From assembly GCF_905475465.1 (NCBI RefSeq), contig NC_062251.1, positions 1,047,001-1,111,000 of the forward strand: a stretch of 64,000 nt of DNA, given 5' to 3'. The notes beneath the pieces were generated by a model. The model was not told where the DNA came from, searched no databases, and worked only from the letters and a program-made list of their open reading frames with translations. The position numbers were made by a program, and so were the translations under genes. Each line of letters begins with the position of its first letter. Positions within the stretch are counted from its first letter, which is position 1. This stretch comes from Pieris napi (taxonomy: Eukaryota; Arthropoda; Insecta; Lepidoptera; Pieridae). This document shows positions 39,430 through 49,884 of this stretch, in pieces.

Positions 39430-39600
39430 CTACTACTCCAGTCTTGGGCCGTGGGGTTCAAGTGCATTGCTAATAAAAGATTTAAGTTGCCTCCTGGTAG
39501 ATAGTATTGTTGACCCCAGAGCTGGTACTTTCCTTAACTATCGCAATACAGCTAGTAAATGTCAGCGATCGGTACACTGCCACAGGGACCAATTTTTTTT
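39430..39600 (+). pseudogene. LINE-F C-terminal fragment, opposite direction
   Basis: TCTTGGGCCGTGGGGTTCAA, LIKDLS, DPRAGTFL and YRNTASKC, with stop-free but shifted reading. It mirrors the copy at 38960-39145, giving an inverted pair about 285 bp apart. Confidence 0.7.
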
Positions 39601-39704
39601 TAAAATTTCCTGTTATTATTATTAATACTGTATATTTGTGTGAGTATATATATATATGTGTGTTATAAGGGATATAAAAACCTGAGGCCCAGATCTAAAA
39701 AAGA

Positions 39705-40070
39705 TTAGTGCGTGCGTACAAAGTACACGTCAGAAGTGACACTTCTTTGGCAAACTAATTTTTAAGTCTTGTTCATATTTATACAAATCTAAAACTTTAG
39801 ATTTCCGAGACTTAAAGGGAGGGAAAAAGGAAGATATGTAAGGAATTTAATGAATTTAATTGTCATTAAAATATTAAAAGTCGAAAATTAAAACAAATAA
39901 TATTTTTTTTTTTTAATTTATTTCTTCGATAAAAAAACACGTGGCAATTTATTTCTCAATCGGTCTCAATCGCTCTCTCCCTTTTCTTAGACAAAAACGC
40001 TGCACATCTTCGTGACGTTTTTAAAAAATTTTACCCTCATGCGCCTAAAGAAGTTTCACTTCAAAAAGTG
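39705..40070 (+). mobile_element. GA2 element
   Basis: GTGCGTGCGTACAAAGTACA, tip GTCAGAAGTGACACTTCTTT, right end GCGCCTAAAGAAGTTTCACT. Interior CGCTGCACATCTTCGTGACG as in 9423 but shorter. Confidence 0.87.
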
Positions 40071-40197
40071 CACCTAAAAGTGCACAGGCGCTAATTAAAG
40101 ATTGAAGTTGGCGCCTGGTAGATAGTACCGGTGACATTTTCAAACTCCCCTCAGGATTTATATGCTATATTACTGGCTACTGCTGAGGTATGCATGG

Positions 40198-40348
40198 ATC
40201 AGCCCTGCGATTCTGTAACTCACTTTTCGAACTCACACTCAGAATGCCAAATCATAAAATGACTGCTTCACGACTGATTTGAGAGCGACTGCCGATGCGA
40301 AAACCGCTGTGTGAGTTCGAAAAGTGAGTTACAGAATCGCAGGGCTGG
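40198..40348. mobile_element. FB-2, internally deleted
   Basis: AGCCCTGCGATTCTGTAACT, short left arm, CAGAATGCCAAATCATAAAA and a full right arm ending CAGAATCGCAGGGCTG. Confidence 0.87.
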
Positions 40349-40349
40349 T

Positions 40350-40803
40350 CTGCCAACTTCTCTTCATAAGTTCCCCAGCCATTTTCACACGTGTATCCTT
40401 TTACTAACATATTCATATGTGATTGTCTTTGTGTGTGATGGAAAGCATAAAGAGATACCTATTTGTAATTTGTCTGAAGTAGCAAAATCTTAATAATAGA
40501 TTTTTATTACGATATTTCCGTTTCTGCTGACGCTACAAAAGTTGGGGCAATTCATCATGTTCCATCTGTTGTGACTTGTACAAGTTAATGAGTTGTGACG
40601 CATATCATAATAATAATATTTCAGTAATTCATCTTATTATCATAAAAATGCTTATATTGTCTTTTATTGACATAACCTTTACACATTTAAAGAAAACACT
40701 CTTTTACCAGATTGAAGTTATGTATTATTATAAATTTACAATTATTTTACATAATTATTGTAAAAAAGTGTTTTCTTTAAACATGAAAATGCTTTTCTGA
40801 TGC
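40350..40803. other. AT-rich spacer
   Basis: Nothing recognised; no exon signals on the host strand. Confidence 0.4.
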
Positions 40804-40804
40804 A

Positions 40805-41035
40805 CATCTATCTACTTGGGTTTCAGGAGGGGGGGAGGTCTTTGATTTTCTTATTTGGTGATTACGTCATCAGTAATGTCTATGCTTGAAAATGAAATGC
40901 ATTTTCGTGGATTCCTACAAAAAATTAATACGTTTATGTTCAACAACAACTGACAACAGGAAGGGGGGGGGGGGGGGGGGGATAAATTGCAGAAAATCTG
41001 TTCACGTAATACTCGAAGGGCCACTTATACCCGCT
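40805..41035. mobile_element. MITE-GGA-related element
   Basis: G-run at about 40963-40981, followed by ATAAATTGCAGAAAATCTGT and CACGTAATACTCGAAGGG. This is the reverse complement of the fragment at 47330-47390. The left edge is unclear (GGAGGGGGGGAGGTC at 40826). Confidence 0.6.
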
Positions 41036-41059
41036 CCACCTTTTCGTCTAAGGTTTACA

Positions 41060-43095
41060 CGACAGAGCGCTTTACAAGAGACACACGTACCAGTGCTGTT
41101 CCAGGTATTTCCGAACCATTACGACTATCTTCCTTCAAGAGAAGAGCATACTTTTAAGGACGGCAACGCACTTGGGAAACACCTGGTAAGCAAGGCGGTA
41201 AGCACAACTGTCACACGCCCAACGCCACTTTATGGAGCTAGCTGCTATCCCAGGTATTTCCGAACCGTTACATAATTCTTACTTCAAGAGAAGAGCGTAT
41301 CTTAAAGGTCGGCAACGCACTTGCAAAACACCTGGTGTAGCAGTCCCAGGTCGGTGGTATATTTGACCTCGGATCGGGACATAAAGCTCTGCTTGGGTTT
41401 CAGGCTCTTATGCCCGTACTTTGACCTCTGGGGTTTAACAACTGAGCATTTTATAAGACACACACCATATTATGGAACCAGCTGCTATTCCAGATGCTTC
41501 CGAACCGTTACATCATTATTCCTTCAAGAGAAGAGTGGACCATAAAGGCTGGCATCACACTTGCAAACGACAGAGCGTTTTATAAGACACACATGCACCA
41601 ATGCTACTCCAGGTATTTCCGAACCATTATAACGTTCTTCCTTCAAGAGCAGAACGGAAAATAAAGGCCGGCATCGCACATGCAAACGACAGATCGTTTT
41701 ATAAGACACACACGCCCCAGTGCTATTTTAGGTATATCCAAACCGTTACAACGTTCTTCTTTCAAGAGCAGAACGGACCATAAAGGCCGGCACCACACTT
41801 GCAAACGACAGAGCGTTTTATAAGACACACACGCCCCAGTGCTCTTTCAGGTATTTCCAAATCGTTACAACGTTCTTCTTTCAAGAGAAGAACGGACTAT
41901 AAAGGCCGGCATCGCACTTGCAAACGACAGAGCGTTTTATAAGACACACATGCACCAATGCTATTCCAGGTGCTTCCAAACCGGTACAACATTCTTATTT
42001 CAAGAGCAGAACGGACCATAAAGGCCGGCATCACACTTGCAAATGACAGAGTGTTTTACGAGACACATATGCTCTAATGCTATTCCAGGTATTTCCAAAC
42101 CGTTACAACGATTTTCTTTCAAGAGCAGAACGGACTATAAAGGCCGGCATCGCACTTGCAAACGACATAGCGTTTTATAAGACACACACGCCCCAGTGCT
42201 CTTTCAGGTATTTCCAAATCGTTACAACGTTCTTCTTTCAAGAGAAGAACGGACTATAAAGGCCGGCATCGCACTTGCAAACGACAGAGCGTTTTATAAG
42301 ACACACATGCACCAGTGCTCTTTCAGGTATTTCCAAATCGTTACAACGTTCTTCTTTCAAGAGAAGAACGGACTATAAAGGCCGGCATCGCACTTGCAAA
42401 CGACAGAGCGTTTTATAAGACACACATGCACCAGTGCTCTTTCAGGTATTTCCAAATCGTTACAACGATCTTCTTTCAAGAGCAGAACGGACTATAAAGG
42501 CCGGCATCGCACTTGCAAACGACAGAGCGTTTTATAAGACACACATGCACCAATGCTATACCAGGTGTTTCCAAACTGTTACAACGTTCTTCTTTCAAGA
42601 GCAGAACGGACTATAAAGGCCGGCATCACACTTGCAAACGACAGAGCATTTTAACACACACGCCCCAGAGCTCTTTCATGTGTTTCCAAATCGTTACAAC
42701 GTTCTTCTTTCAAGAGCAGAACGGACCATAAAGGCCGGCATCGCACTTGCAAACGACAGAGCGTTTTATAAGAAACACACGTCCCAGTGCTGTTCCAGGT
42801 ATTTTCTAACCGTTACAACGATCTTCTTTCAAGAGCAGAACGGACCATAAAGGCCGGCATCGCACTTGCAAACGACAGACCGTTTTATAAGAAACACACG
42901 TCCCAGTGCTGTTCCAGGTATTTCCAAACCATTACAACGTTCTTCTTTCAAGAGAAGAGCGTACCATAAAGGTCGGCAACGCACTTTCAAACCACCTGGT
43001 GTAGCAGTCCATGGCGGCGGTAAACACAACTTTATTTATAAGAGGCTCAATGCCACTTTAAGGAGCTGCTTTTCCAGGTATTTCCGTACCATGAA
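41060..43095 (+). repeat. 119-bp satellite derived from LINE-E
   Basis: About 12 regular units between 41540 and 42980, each with GGTATTTCCAAACCGTTACA, ACGTTCTTCTTTCAAGAGCA, TAAAGGCCGGCATCGCACTT and GACAGAGCGTTTTATAAGAC. Anchors 42139, 42258, 42377, 42496, 42615, 42734 and 42849 show the 119-bp step. More diverged units precede at 41154 and 41306. Both flanks read into ordinary LINE-E tail (CACCTGGTGTAGCAGTCC). Both-strand open frames in it follow from the periodicity and are not genes. Confidence 0.95.
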
Positions 43096-43107
43096 AACTA
43101 TCTTCTT

Positions 43108-43826
43108 TAAAAATCGGTTGTCTGTAAAGTCGGTTTACTGACGATAGTTGAACGTGACAACGTCATAAAAAAATATTGAGGGGATGGTTGGATTTTTCAA
43201 AAAAAAAATTAAATTTTATTTGTTTGATAGGTATTTTGTATGGATATAGAGAACAAGGTTAATGGAAATCACAATTGAATTGATCAAGTTACATTTATTT
43301 GTACGCATAAATTCAATTATGTCATTATTTTGTGCCTCTTTGTCGCTCGTTCGGCGCTCTCGCTTGCACTTCAAGCCTTAAATGGAACGCCTCAGAGGTA
43401 ACGCCTCGCCGCGAGGTAACGCCGCATGCTCCTATTTCACCATGCCTCCTGCTGATAGGGGACAAGTCTGTTTTTATTTATGTTATTATTATTAATGACT
43501 TAAAATGTCATGTGGAACATGGTGTAATGGTTGCAGCTCCTTACAAACGTTGTGTAAAAAAAAAAAAAAAACATGGCGATTAAAAAGAGTGGCGGAGAGT
43601 TTATTGCCAGTTCTTCTCTTCCGTTCTACGCCCTTGATTTGAGAACTGGCAGTAAATGTAAAATTAGAAGCATTAATATTTATTTCTTTAATGACGAATC
43701 ACAAGTGTACATTGTGTTACCTACGTGAATAAATGATTTTTGAATTTGAATTTGAATTTGCGTCATGTTTTTTCGTGCGTGCAGCCGGCTCCATCGAATT
43801 ATAAGACGTCGTCACGTCAAAAACCC
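43108..43826. mobile_element. MITE-ACG variant split by LINE-A
   Basis: Left end GGTTGTCTGTAAAGTCGGTT.., GAACGTGACAACGTC. Right end AAGACGTCGTCACGTC. These mirror the ends of MITE-ACG with substitutions. The centre holds LINE-A (43430-43760). The outer flanks are LINE-E tail, so the MITE landed in LINE-E and LINE-A landed in or beside the MITE. Confidence 0.6.
43430..43765 (+). mobile_element. LINE-A 3' end with TTTGAA tail
   Basis: CTCCTATTTCACCATGCCTC, GGAACATGGTGTAATGGTTG, A-run, GATTAAAAAGAGTGGCGGAG, GAACTGGCAGTAAATG, TGAATAAATGATTTTTG and (AATTTG)3. Nearly identical to 45785-46577 outside the GA3 insertion there. Confidence 0.88.
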
Positions 43827-43925
43827 CCTGGTGTAGCAGTCTATGGGTGGTATTTGTCCTGGGAAACTCGAGCCCCACTCCGAGCGTGCGACCTTAAAAC
43901 CCTTATTAACAGGCTAAGCTGAACA
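43827..43925 (+). mobile_element. LINE-E tail, continuation
   Basis: CCCCCTGGTGTAGCAGTCTA and TGGGTGGTATTTGTCC continue the tail seen at 42985-43020. Confidence 0.65.
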
Positions 43926-44095
43926 AAGCACGGAGATGTCGTAAATGATAAAACCGGAGTTATGGTAATAGGCCATGTAAATCGTAACATAATTCACCAA
44001 TAAGATCTCGTGAGGAAATCTTTGAATCAACTCAATTCTCGGAGGACTAGGGATGTTTATATATTATATATCGATAAAGTTTATTATAGATTTTT

Positions 44096-44388
44096 ATTTA
44101 CATTAGTGAGCGTTCAAGTATTACGTAACGAATTTTAGGGGGGAAAACTTTTGTAAAAAGTTACGATGCGGAGCGGGGATTAAATTACGCGCTATTGTTA
44201 ATATTATTTTCGACTTTCCAGTACTTTACACCACATAATGGTAACTTTTAGGTATTAAGAGTCACTGGGTGGTCACGAATTACTATTAGGTACAGAAAAA
44301 CGTTACGGCGCGTTACATGGGGGGGGGGAGGGATAATCTCCAAAAATTGCGTGCTCCAAAACGCTCCCTTACTAAACGTTATGTAAGA
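44096..44388. mobile_element. MITE-GGA, second copy
   Basis: GTGAGCGTTCAAGTATTACG at the left and CAAAACGCTCCCTTACT at the right. Inside are GACTTTCCAGTACTTTACAC and a G-run at 44320-44332. It is the inverse orientation of 32651-32968 and lacks the 19-bp iterations. Confidence 0.82.
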
Positions 44389-44539
44389 GTATTTTTATAA
44401 GCCCAGTTGTGTTGGGCACATTGAATATTGGCCGAAGAACTAGGGACTGATGGCGTTGGCCTCCCCTGGAACAAGCACAAAAACAGGCGCGGCCGCAGAG
44501 CAGGCGGAAAAGAAACGAATAAAAGTATTTTCTACAACT

Positions 44540-44712
44540 TTTGTTTCCTTCGGAGTAGTATTAGTAGTTTGGGCCCCACAAATGCACCGCTAATTAAAGA
44601 TTTCAGTTGGTCCTGATACCGGTGACCCCAGAGCTGGTGCTTTCCTTAATGAATATCGCAATACAGTGAGGAAATGCCAGCATTAAAAGTTACCACAGGG
44701 ACCAAACTTAAT
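44540..44712 (+). pseudogene. LINE-F C-terminal fragment
   Basis: GGGCCCCACAAATGCACCGC, LIKDFSW, TGDPRAGAFLNEYRNTVRKC and TTACCACAGGGACC; frame broken near 44615. Confidence 0.7.
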
Positions 44713-44809
44713 TATTATTACTGTACAGAATATTGTAAATACTCTACTGTAGATTTGTGTGTTTAAAAAATTTCCTTTCACTAATATTATTAGTAATTGG
44801 TTCCATTTG

Positions 44810-44940
44810 GAGCAGATACTCTTGTACTCTTGAGCTTAAAGTCGTTAATTAAAGATTTAAGTTGGCGCCTGGTACTATCGGTGACCCCAGAGCTGGTGCT
44901 GTCCATAACGCATAAAGTATCGCAATACAGCGACTTTTTA
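44810..44940 (+). pseudogene. LINE-F C-terminal fragment
   Basis: TTGGAGCAGATACTC, TTAATTAAAGATTTAAGTTG, GCGCCTGGTACTATCGG, GACCCCAGAGCTGGTGC. A fifth piece of the same block lies next to GA2 at 40090-40140. Confidence 0.65.
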
Positions 44941-45784
44941 AGTTTGATTTAATTTAATTTTCAATTATTATTAGTATGCAGGTTAAGAATATTATAAAAA
45001 TTTTATATTTGTGTTGGAAATTTAAAAATAAAATATCGATAATATTTGCTAGTCACATCACTAGCGTCACAGCTGTGTTACATCTCCTAAAACCGTTCGC
45101 GCTGAAACCTTCTAAACCTACATTGTGTTTTATATTTCTCAAGCGTGGAATTGTTCGTAAAAATTAATAAAAGTGTATACTTGTGAGTTGTGAGGTTTTA
45201 GGGGGTAAACTCTGGAGCTATTGAACCGATTTCGAAAATTCTTTTACCAATAGAAAGCCACGTTATTTGTGAGTGTTATATACTATGTATTTTCCCGAAA
45301 AGTATTAAGACTTTTTTTTTGTAGTCGATTTTGTAAAGTAAAATGGGAAATAAGGCTTACAAATACGACAGCATTCGTCTAGATTCTATTCTATTAAAAC
45401 AAGTGAATCTCACAAAGTTCTGCGCGGAAATAATTGTGGTTTTCACCAATATCTAGAATGATTCATGAGGAAAGTTTAAGTATATAATACACGGGTCTCG
45501 GTTGTCTGTACACGTAGTACGTAGCCGGGGCAAATTGTTTGAATTGGTGAATTGAGAAACGCTATTGTATAGATTTCTTTTAAAAGAGGACTATATATTT
45601 TAAAAAGGTGTGTGTTTGTGAACGCGTTACTCAAATATTACTGAACGGATTTTTGTACAGTGTTCACCAATAGATAGTGTGATTGTGGGTGCTGCTTGGT
45701 GACTGGTCGTACTTGAATTCGTGTATGCGGTGATGTTAATTATTTCGACTATGTGTTTGCGTGTTGTTCCCACGAGAATGTAAG
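44941..45784. other. Mixed spacer
   Basis: 45190-45315 resembles the TAG-repeat block (AACTCTGGAGCTATTGAACC, AATTCTTTTACCAATAG). 45690-45735 repeats GACTGGTCGTACTTGAATTC from 33130. Nothing else recognised. Confidence 0.45.
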
Positions 45785-46577
45785 TGCGTGCTCCTATTTC
45801 ACCATGCCTCCTGCTGATAGGGGACAAGTCTTTGTTTTTATTTATGTTATTATTATTAATTACTTAAAATGTCATGTGGAACATGGTGTAATGGTTGCAG
45901 CTCCTTACAAACGTTGTGTAAAAAAAAAATGTGCGTGTACTAGTGTACACACGTTAGATGTGAAACTTCTTTATGACCATATTTTTCGAAAAATTCTCTA
46001 TATGCAACTTTACAGAAATTGGTTAAATAAAGTTAAATTAGATAAAGTTTAACAAAAGGCTTTTAATATCACAGACTTGAATACAAATAATACAATTATT
46101 TCATTTTACCTTATTACCACTGAGATTATTACAGAATTTTATAAATTGTAATAGAATTTTTAGTAGGTATCATTGTTATCGTTATTATACATTTTTGTTA
46201 TTAATGATTTAGAATCTCTTTGAATCATCCGTGGTAGGGACAAGAAAAAGACGCGCGTAACGGTCAAATGTGACGCGTAACCGAAACATGTGACGCGTAA
46301 CCGAAAAATGTGACGCGTAACGAAAAAATGTTACACTAATTTTTTTTCCAACCCCGATAAAGAAGTTTCATTTCAAAAAAAAAAAAAACATGGCGATTAA
46401 AAAGAGTGGCGGAGAGTTTATTGCCAGTTCTTCTCTTCCGTTCTACGCCCTTGATTTGAGAACTGGCAGTAAATGTAAAATTAGAAGCATTAATATTTAT
46501 TTCTTTAATGACGAATCACAAGTGTACATTGTGTTACCTACGTGAATAAATGATTTTTGAATTTGAATTTGAATTTG
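45785..46577 (+). mobile_element. LINE-A 3' end interrupted by GA3
   Basis: CTCCTATTTCACCATGCCTC to the A-run at 45920-45928, then GA3, then ACATGGCGATTAAAAAGAGT to (GAATTT)n. Without the insert the order equals 43430-43765. Confidence 0.9.
45929..46376 (+). mobile_element. GA3 element in LINE-A A-run
   Basis: TGTGCGTGTACTAGTGTACA, tip GATGTGAAACTTCTTTATGA, right end with GTGACGCGTAACCGAAAAAT repeated three to four times (46256-46330), GATAAAGAAGTTTCATTTCA. It inserted into the poly-A of LINE-A. Confidence 0.9.
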
Positions 46578-46837
46578 ATTCCTGAGGAAGGTTTAAGTAT
46601 ATAATACACGGGTCACGGTTGCCTGTACACATAGTACGTTGCCACTTTTCACTTTTGAAACTGAACTACATATTATAAAAATGTCTAGCTGCGTGTGTTT
46701 GTGAAATTGTTACACAAAAACTAACGATCGGATTTTTGTAAGTCTGTCCTTGACATCTCTCTTCATCCACTTTCATTACATTCACCATTCATACTAAGTA
46801 CTTTTGACTTGTCCCTTCTCTAGTGTGTCCTTTTGTC

Positions 46838-47022
46838 CAGCCTTGCGATTCTGTAACTCACTTTTCGAACTCACACAGCGGTTTTCGCATCGGCGGTCGC
46901 TCTCAAATCAGTCGTGAAGCAGTCATTTTATGATTTGGCATTCTGATAAACAATAAACTACAAGCTAACTATCAGACCGCTGTGTGAGTTCAAAAAGTGA
47001 GTTACAGAATCACAAGGCAGGT
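46838..47022. mobile_element. FB-2, partly deleted
   Basis: Full left arm CCTTGCGATTCTGTAACTCA to AACTACAAGCT, then only the outer 50 bp of the right arm (CCGCTGTGTGAGTTCAAAAA, CAGAATCACAAGGC). Confidence 0.88.
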
Positions 47023-47324
47023 ACGATAAGGGCTACCCAACCTTCATCATCCAAGGTTGTCATGTCAACTTACCGCTTCTAATTCATCCGTTCTACCACC
47101 TAAGCACTCCCTTTTGTATCACACTACGTCCTCTTTGAATTGTTCGTTAGTTCGTAAAACGCGCGAAAAGCTGTGAAATTGCAGTTGTTAGCTGTTTTTT
47201 TAGTTTTTCATTTCCCGCAAATTCAAAAACATTTCACAAAAAATCTTTTGATTCACGAGATCCATTGAAGTAATTCGATGCACGGTGGTGAGCACGATTT
47301 AGAACAAATGTAGACTTTTATGGA
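47023..47324. other. Spacer
   Basis: No element or exon recognised. Confidence 0.4.
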
Positions 47325-47505
47325 AATTTCTAAGGGGAGGTTCAAGTATTACGTAAGCAGATTTACTGCACTTTATCCCCCCCCCCCCTGCCTCGCTTTT
47401 TCTGTCCCTATATCCCTATGTATGCTTAAATCTTTAAAACTACGTAACGGATTTTGATGCGGTTTTTTTAATTAATAGAGTGAGGAAGGTTTATATGTAT
47501 AACTA
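47325..47505. repeat. MITE-GGA end joined to a second repeat
   Basis: GGGGAGGTTCAAGTATTACG, CAGATTTACTGCACTTTATC and a C-run (47380-47389). Then CTATATCCCTATGTATGCTT, AAACTACGTAACGGATTTTG, the inverse of 11130-11240. Confidence 0.65.
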
Positions 47506-47930
47506 GCTGGGCTGGCGAACATCGTACCGCCTAACAGTCGATGCTTCTTTTTTTTTTAATACTTATTCTGCTATTCGAGACACCGGTCTAGCTGGTAAGA
47601 TAAAAAAAGAAAGTTGATAAGACAACAAATACATTATGTCAAAAAATTAAAATTTACCTTCCCGCAACCCCTCCACTAACACTTGAACTTTATGATATGG
47701 TATTAAAGTTCAAATTGACTTTTAAGTATTATTACGAATATTTTGAATGGGAATATAGAAAAGTGTTGTTTTTAGACTTTTTCACTCAATTTTCTAAATT
47801 TTTCTCACCGTAAGAACCATCCTCGTACTTCAAGGAATATTATAAAAAAAGAATTTGCCAAATTGGTCCAGGCGTTGTGGAGTTATGCGCTTACCAACAC
47901 AATTTGCGATTCATTTTTATTATAGATATT
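47503..47930. repeat. TAG-type repeat
   Basis: ACTAGCTGGGCTGGCGAACA, ACCGGTCTAGCTGGTAAG, GTATTAAAGTTCAAATTGAC, TTGGTCCAGGCGTTGTGGAG and TTTTTATTATAGATATT. Same sub-type as 34553. Confidence 0.75.
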
Positions 47931-47934
47931 GCTG

Positions 47935-48192
47935 AAAAGCAAAGTTCTACTGTAGAGTGTTCAGAGTTGTTCGTATTCAGCTGAGTTTCATCATCCGTCG
48001 TTCCACAACTGAGCGTAATTTAAGTTATTGGACCACCACTATGTGGAACCAGCTGCCCACTGAAGTATTTACGAACCAATACGACTTAGGATCCTTCAAA
48101 GATCGTACCAATTCTTAAAAAGCTACGCACCTTAGAGCTTTCTGGCATTGAGTATCACTTAACATCAGGTGAATCCGTTTGTTATATGTAAA
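47935..48192 (+). pseudogene. LINE-E coding end and tail
   Basis: GAGTTTCATCATCCGTCGTT, ATGTGGAACCAGCTGCCCAC (MWNQLPTEVF), ACGACTTAGGATCCTTC, CCAATTCTTAAAAAGC and CTTAACATCAGGTGAA then an A-run. A full short LINE-E 3' end in one piece, which shows the normal order of the blocks that are tandemised elsewhere. Confidence 0.82.
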
Positions 48193-48195
48193 AAA

Positions 48196-48600
48196 ACGTG
48201 TAGAACTCGGGGACGGTAAAGCTATTGCATTTTTTATCAACTTATGCAATTATTTTTTGCTTTGATATTAATTCAATCTACCACTCTACCAGACTCTTAC
48301 ACCTATATAGTCAGTCTAACGCGTACCGGCTGTACCGGCCGCGCTTACGCTACGTCACCATCTCGTCAGAGAGATGTGAATACGCAGTATGCGTTCTGTC
48401 CCACTCTAACGCACCTGCGGCACATCATCGATCACACCAGACAGATGTGAGACGCAGTATGCGTTCTGTCCCGCTCTAACGCACTATTGGCCGCACCAAT
48501 ATTACGTCATCGTGTGTTAGGTTTATTTCGTTACGGAATATCTTGATTCGGTCGCCGCGCTCAAAACACCAAAAAATCTATGCAATAGCTTAACAAAACG
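48196..48600 (-). mobile_element. AGC element, compact copy
   Basis: GGGGACGGTAAAGCTATTGC at the left and ATCTATGCAATAGCTTAAC at the right. Between are ATTCAATCTACCACTCTACC, CGTCAGAGAGATGTGAATAC and ATTACGTCATCGTGTGTTAG. About 400 bp with both ends: the minimal form of the family. Confidence 0.8.
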
Positions 48601-48803
48601 TTGACTTTCGTTTAAAATGTCATAAAGTTACCGAAGCTTATAAATTATTAGTGAATTACCTCGAAAACCTTTTATTAACAAAAAAGGTCGCATGCATTTT
48701 TAATTGTCACGTGACACAGATAATTATTTATTTTACTGTCAATCACTAAGGTCCATCCTTTGTATGATTGTCCCTTTCTGATTTGTTTAGTTATAAAAAC
48801 TTT

Positions 48804-49018
48804 TTGAAGTAAAAACTTCTAACTACACTTCCTATCTCAATTTCTCCCACGTTAAATCTAATGAATTTATGTGTCTGTCTCTTTCTACTGTGGCTTTTTC
48901 GTTTCATCGACTTTCAAACAAATTATTTTTTTAATTTTATTAAAATTAATTAATGATATTCAAAATTAAAATAACATTCATCTCGTTATCTCGAAACCAA
49001 TTTTTTTGGAAGTTTCAC
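48804..49018. mobile_element. GA5 element
   Basis: Tip TGAAGTAAAAACTTCTAAC at the left, GGAAGTTTCACTTCTAC at the right, AT-rich interior. About 215 bp, directly followed by GA2. Confidence 0.6.
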
Positions 49019-49021
49019 TTC

Positions 49022-49512
49022 TACATGTTTTTGAAGTGAAACTTCTTTAGGCGCATGAGGGTAAATTTTGACGAAAACGTCACGAAGATGTGCTGCGTTT
49101 TTGTCGAAGAAAAGGGAGAGAGCGATTGAGAGAGAGTGAGAAGGGTGAATTACCTTATAGAAATTCTATTTTTAAAATTAAAATTTCGTAAAGAGATTTT
49201 ATGAAATACATATTAGTATTTTATATTTTAATCAAAATAATTTATTAAAATCTCAAATGACGAATTGTATAATAAATTTCCACGTGTTTTTGTTATCGAA
49301 GATATGAATTAAAAAAAAAATTGTATTAATTTTCGACACTTAATATTTTAATGACAATGAAATTCATTAAATTCCTAACATATCTTCCTTTTTCTCACCC
49401 TCTAAGTCTCTTAAATCTAAAGTTTAAGATTTGTATAAATATGAACAATACTCAAAAATTAGTTTGCCAAAGAAGTTACACTTCTGACATGTGTACTTTG
49501 TACGCACACATC
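49022..49512 (-). mobile_element. GA2 element
   Basis: TGAAGTGAAACTTCTTTAGG, ACGTCACGAAGATGTGCTGC, then GAAGTTACACTTCTGACATG and GTACTTTGTACGCACACATC. Longest copy of the family. Confidence 0.88.
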
Positions 49513-49884
49513 TTTTTATGTATAATTTATAACCCTCTGTCAATCAAAATAATTAACGAATGTCAAATACTGTCATAATTATGTCCCACCAATCCCATAT
49601 CACGTGGTATCCCTACCTGTCATTCTAGTGAGTACCATAAGTGGTTCATCCCGTAACTGGAACAAGGTCTTATTGATCCGAAAACATGTACCCATATTTG
49701 GCATGAAGCTTCATCACCCCATTTGTAAAACTTTAAGGGTGTTAAAACACATTTAAATTTTTTTTTTGACTGACTACAAAAAAGGTTATATATAGAGTAT
49801 GGTATCAGAAACATTCTCCAGTAAATTTAATTTTATTTTTTTTTCATTTTCTCATACGATGTTAAGTTATAATGCCCATGGATA
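49513..49884. other. Spacer
   Basis: Open on the minus strand over 49620-49814, but no recognisable domain, splice sites or repeat match; left unassigned. Confidence 0.35.

Noticed and set aside
41601..42969. Series of 60-72-residue open frames on both strands
   Set aside because: By-product of the 119-bp satellite; the same frame recurs in every unit and on the opposite strand as well.
49620..49814. Minus-strand 64-residue frame as an upstream host exon
   Set aside because: No acceptor or donor in phase, no domain, and codon composition like the surrounding spacer.
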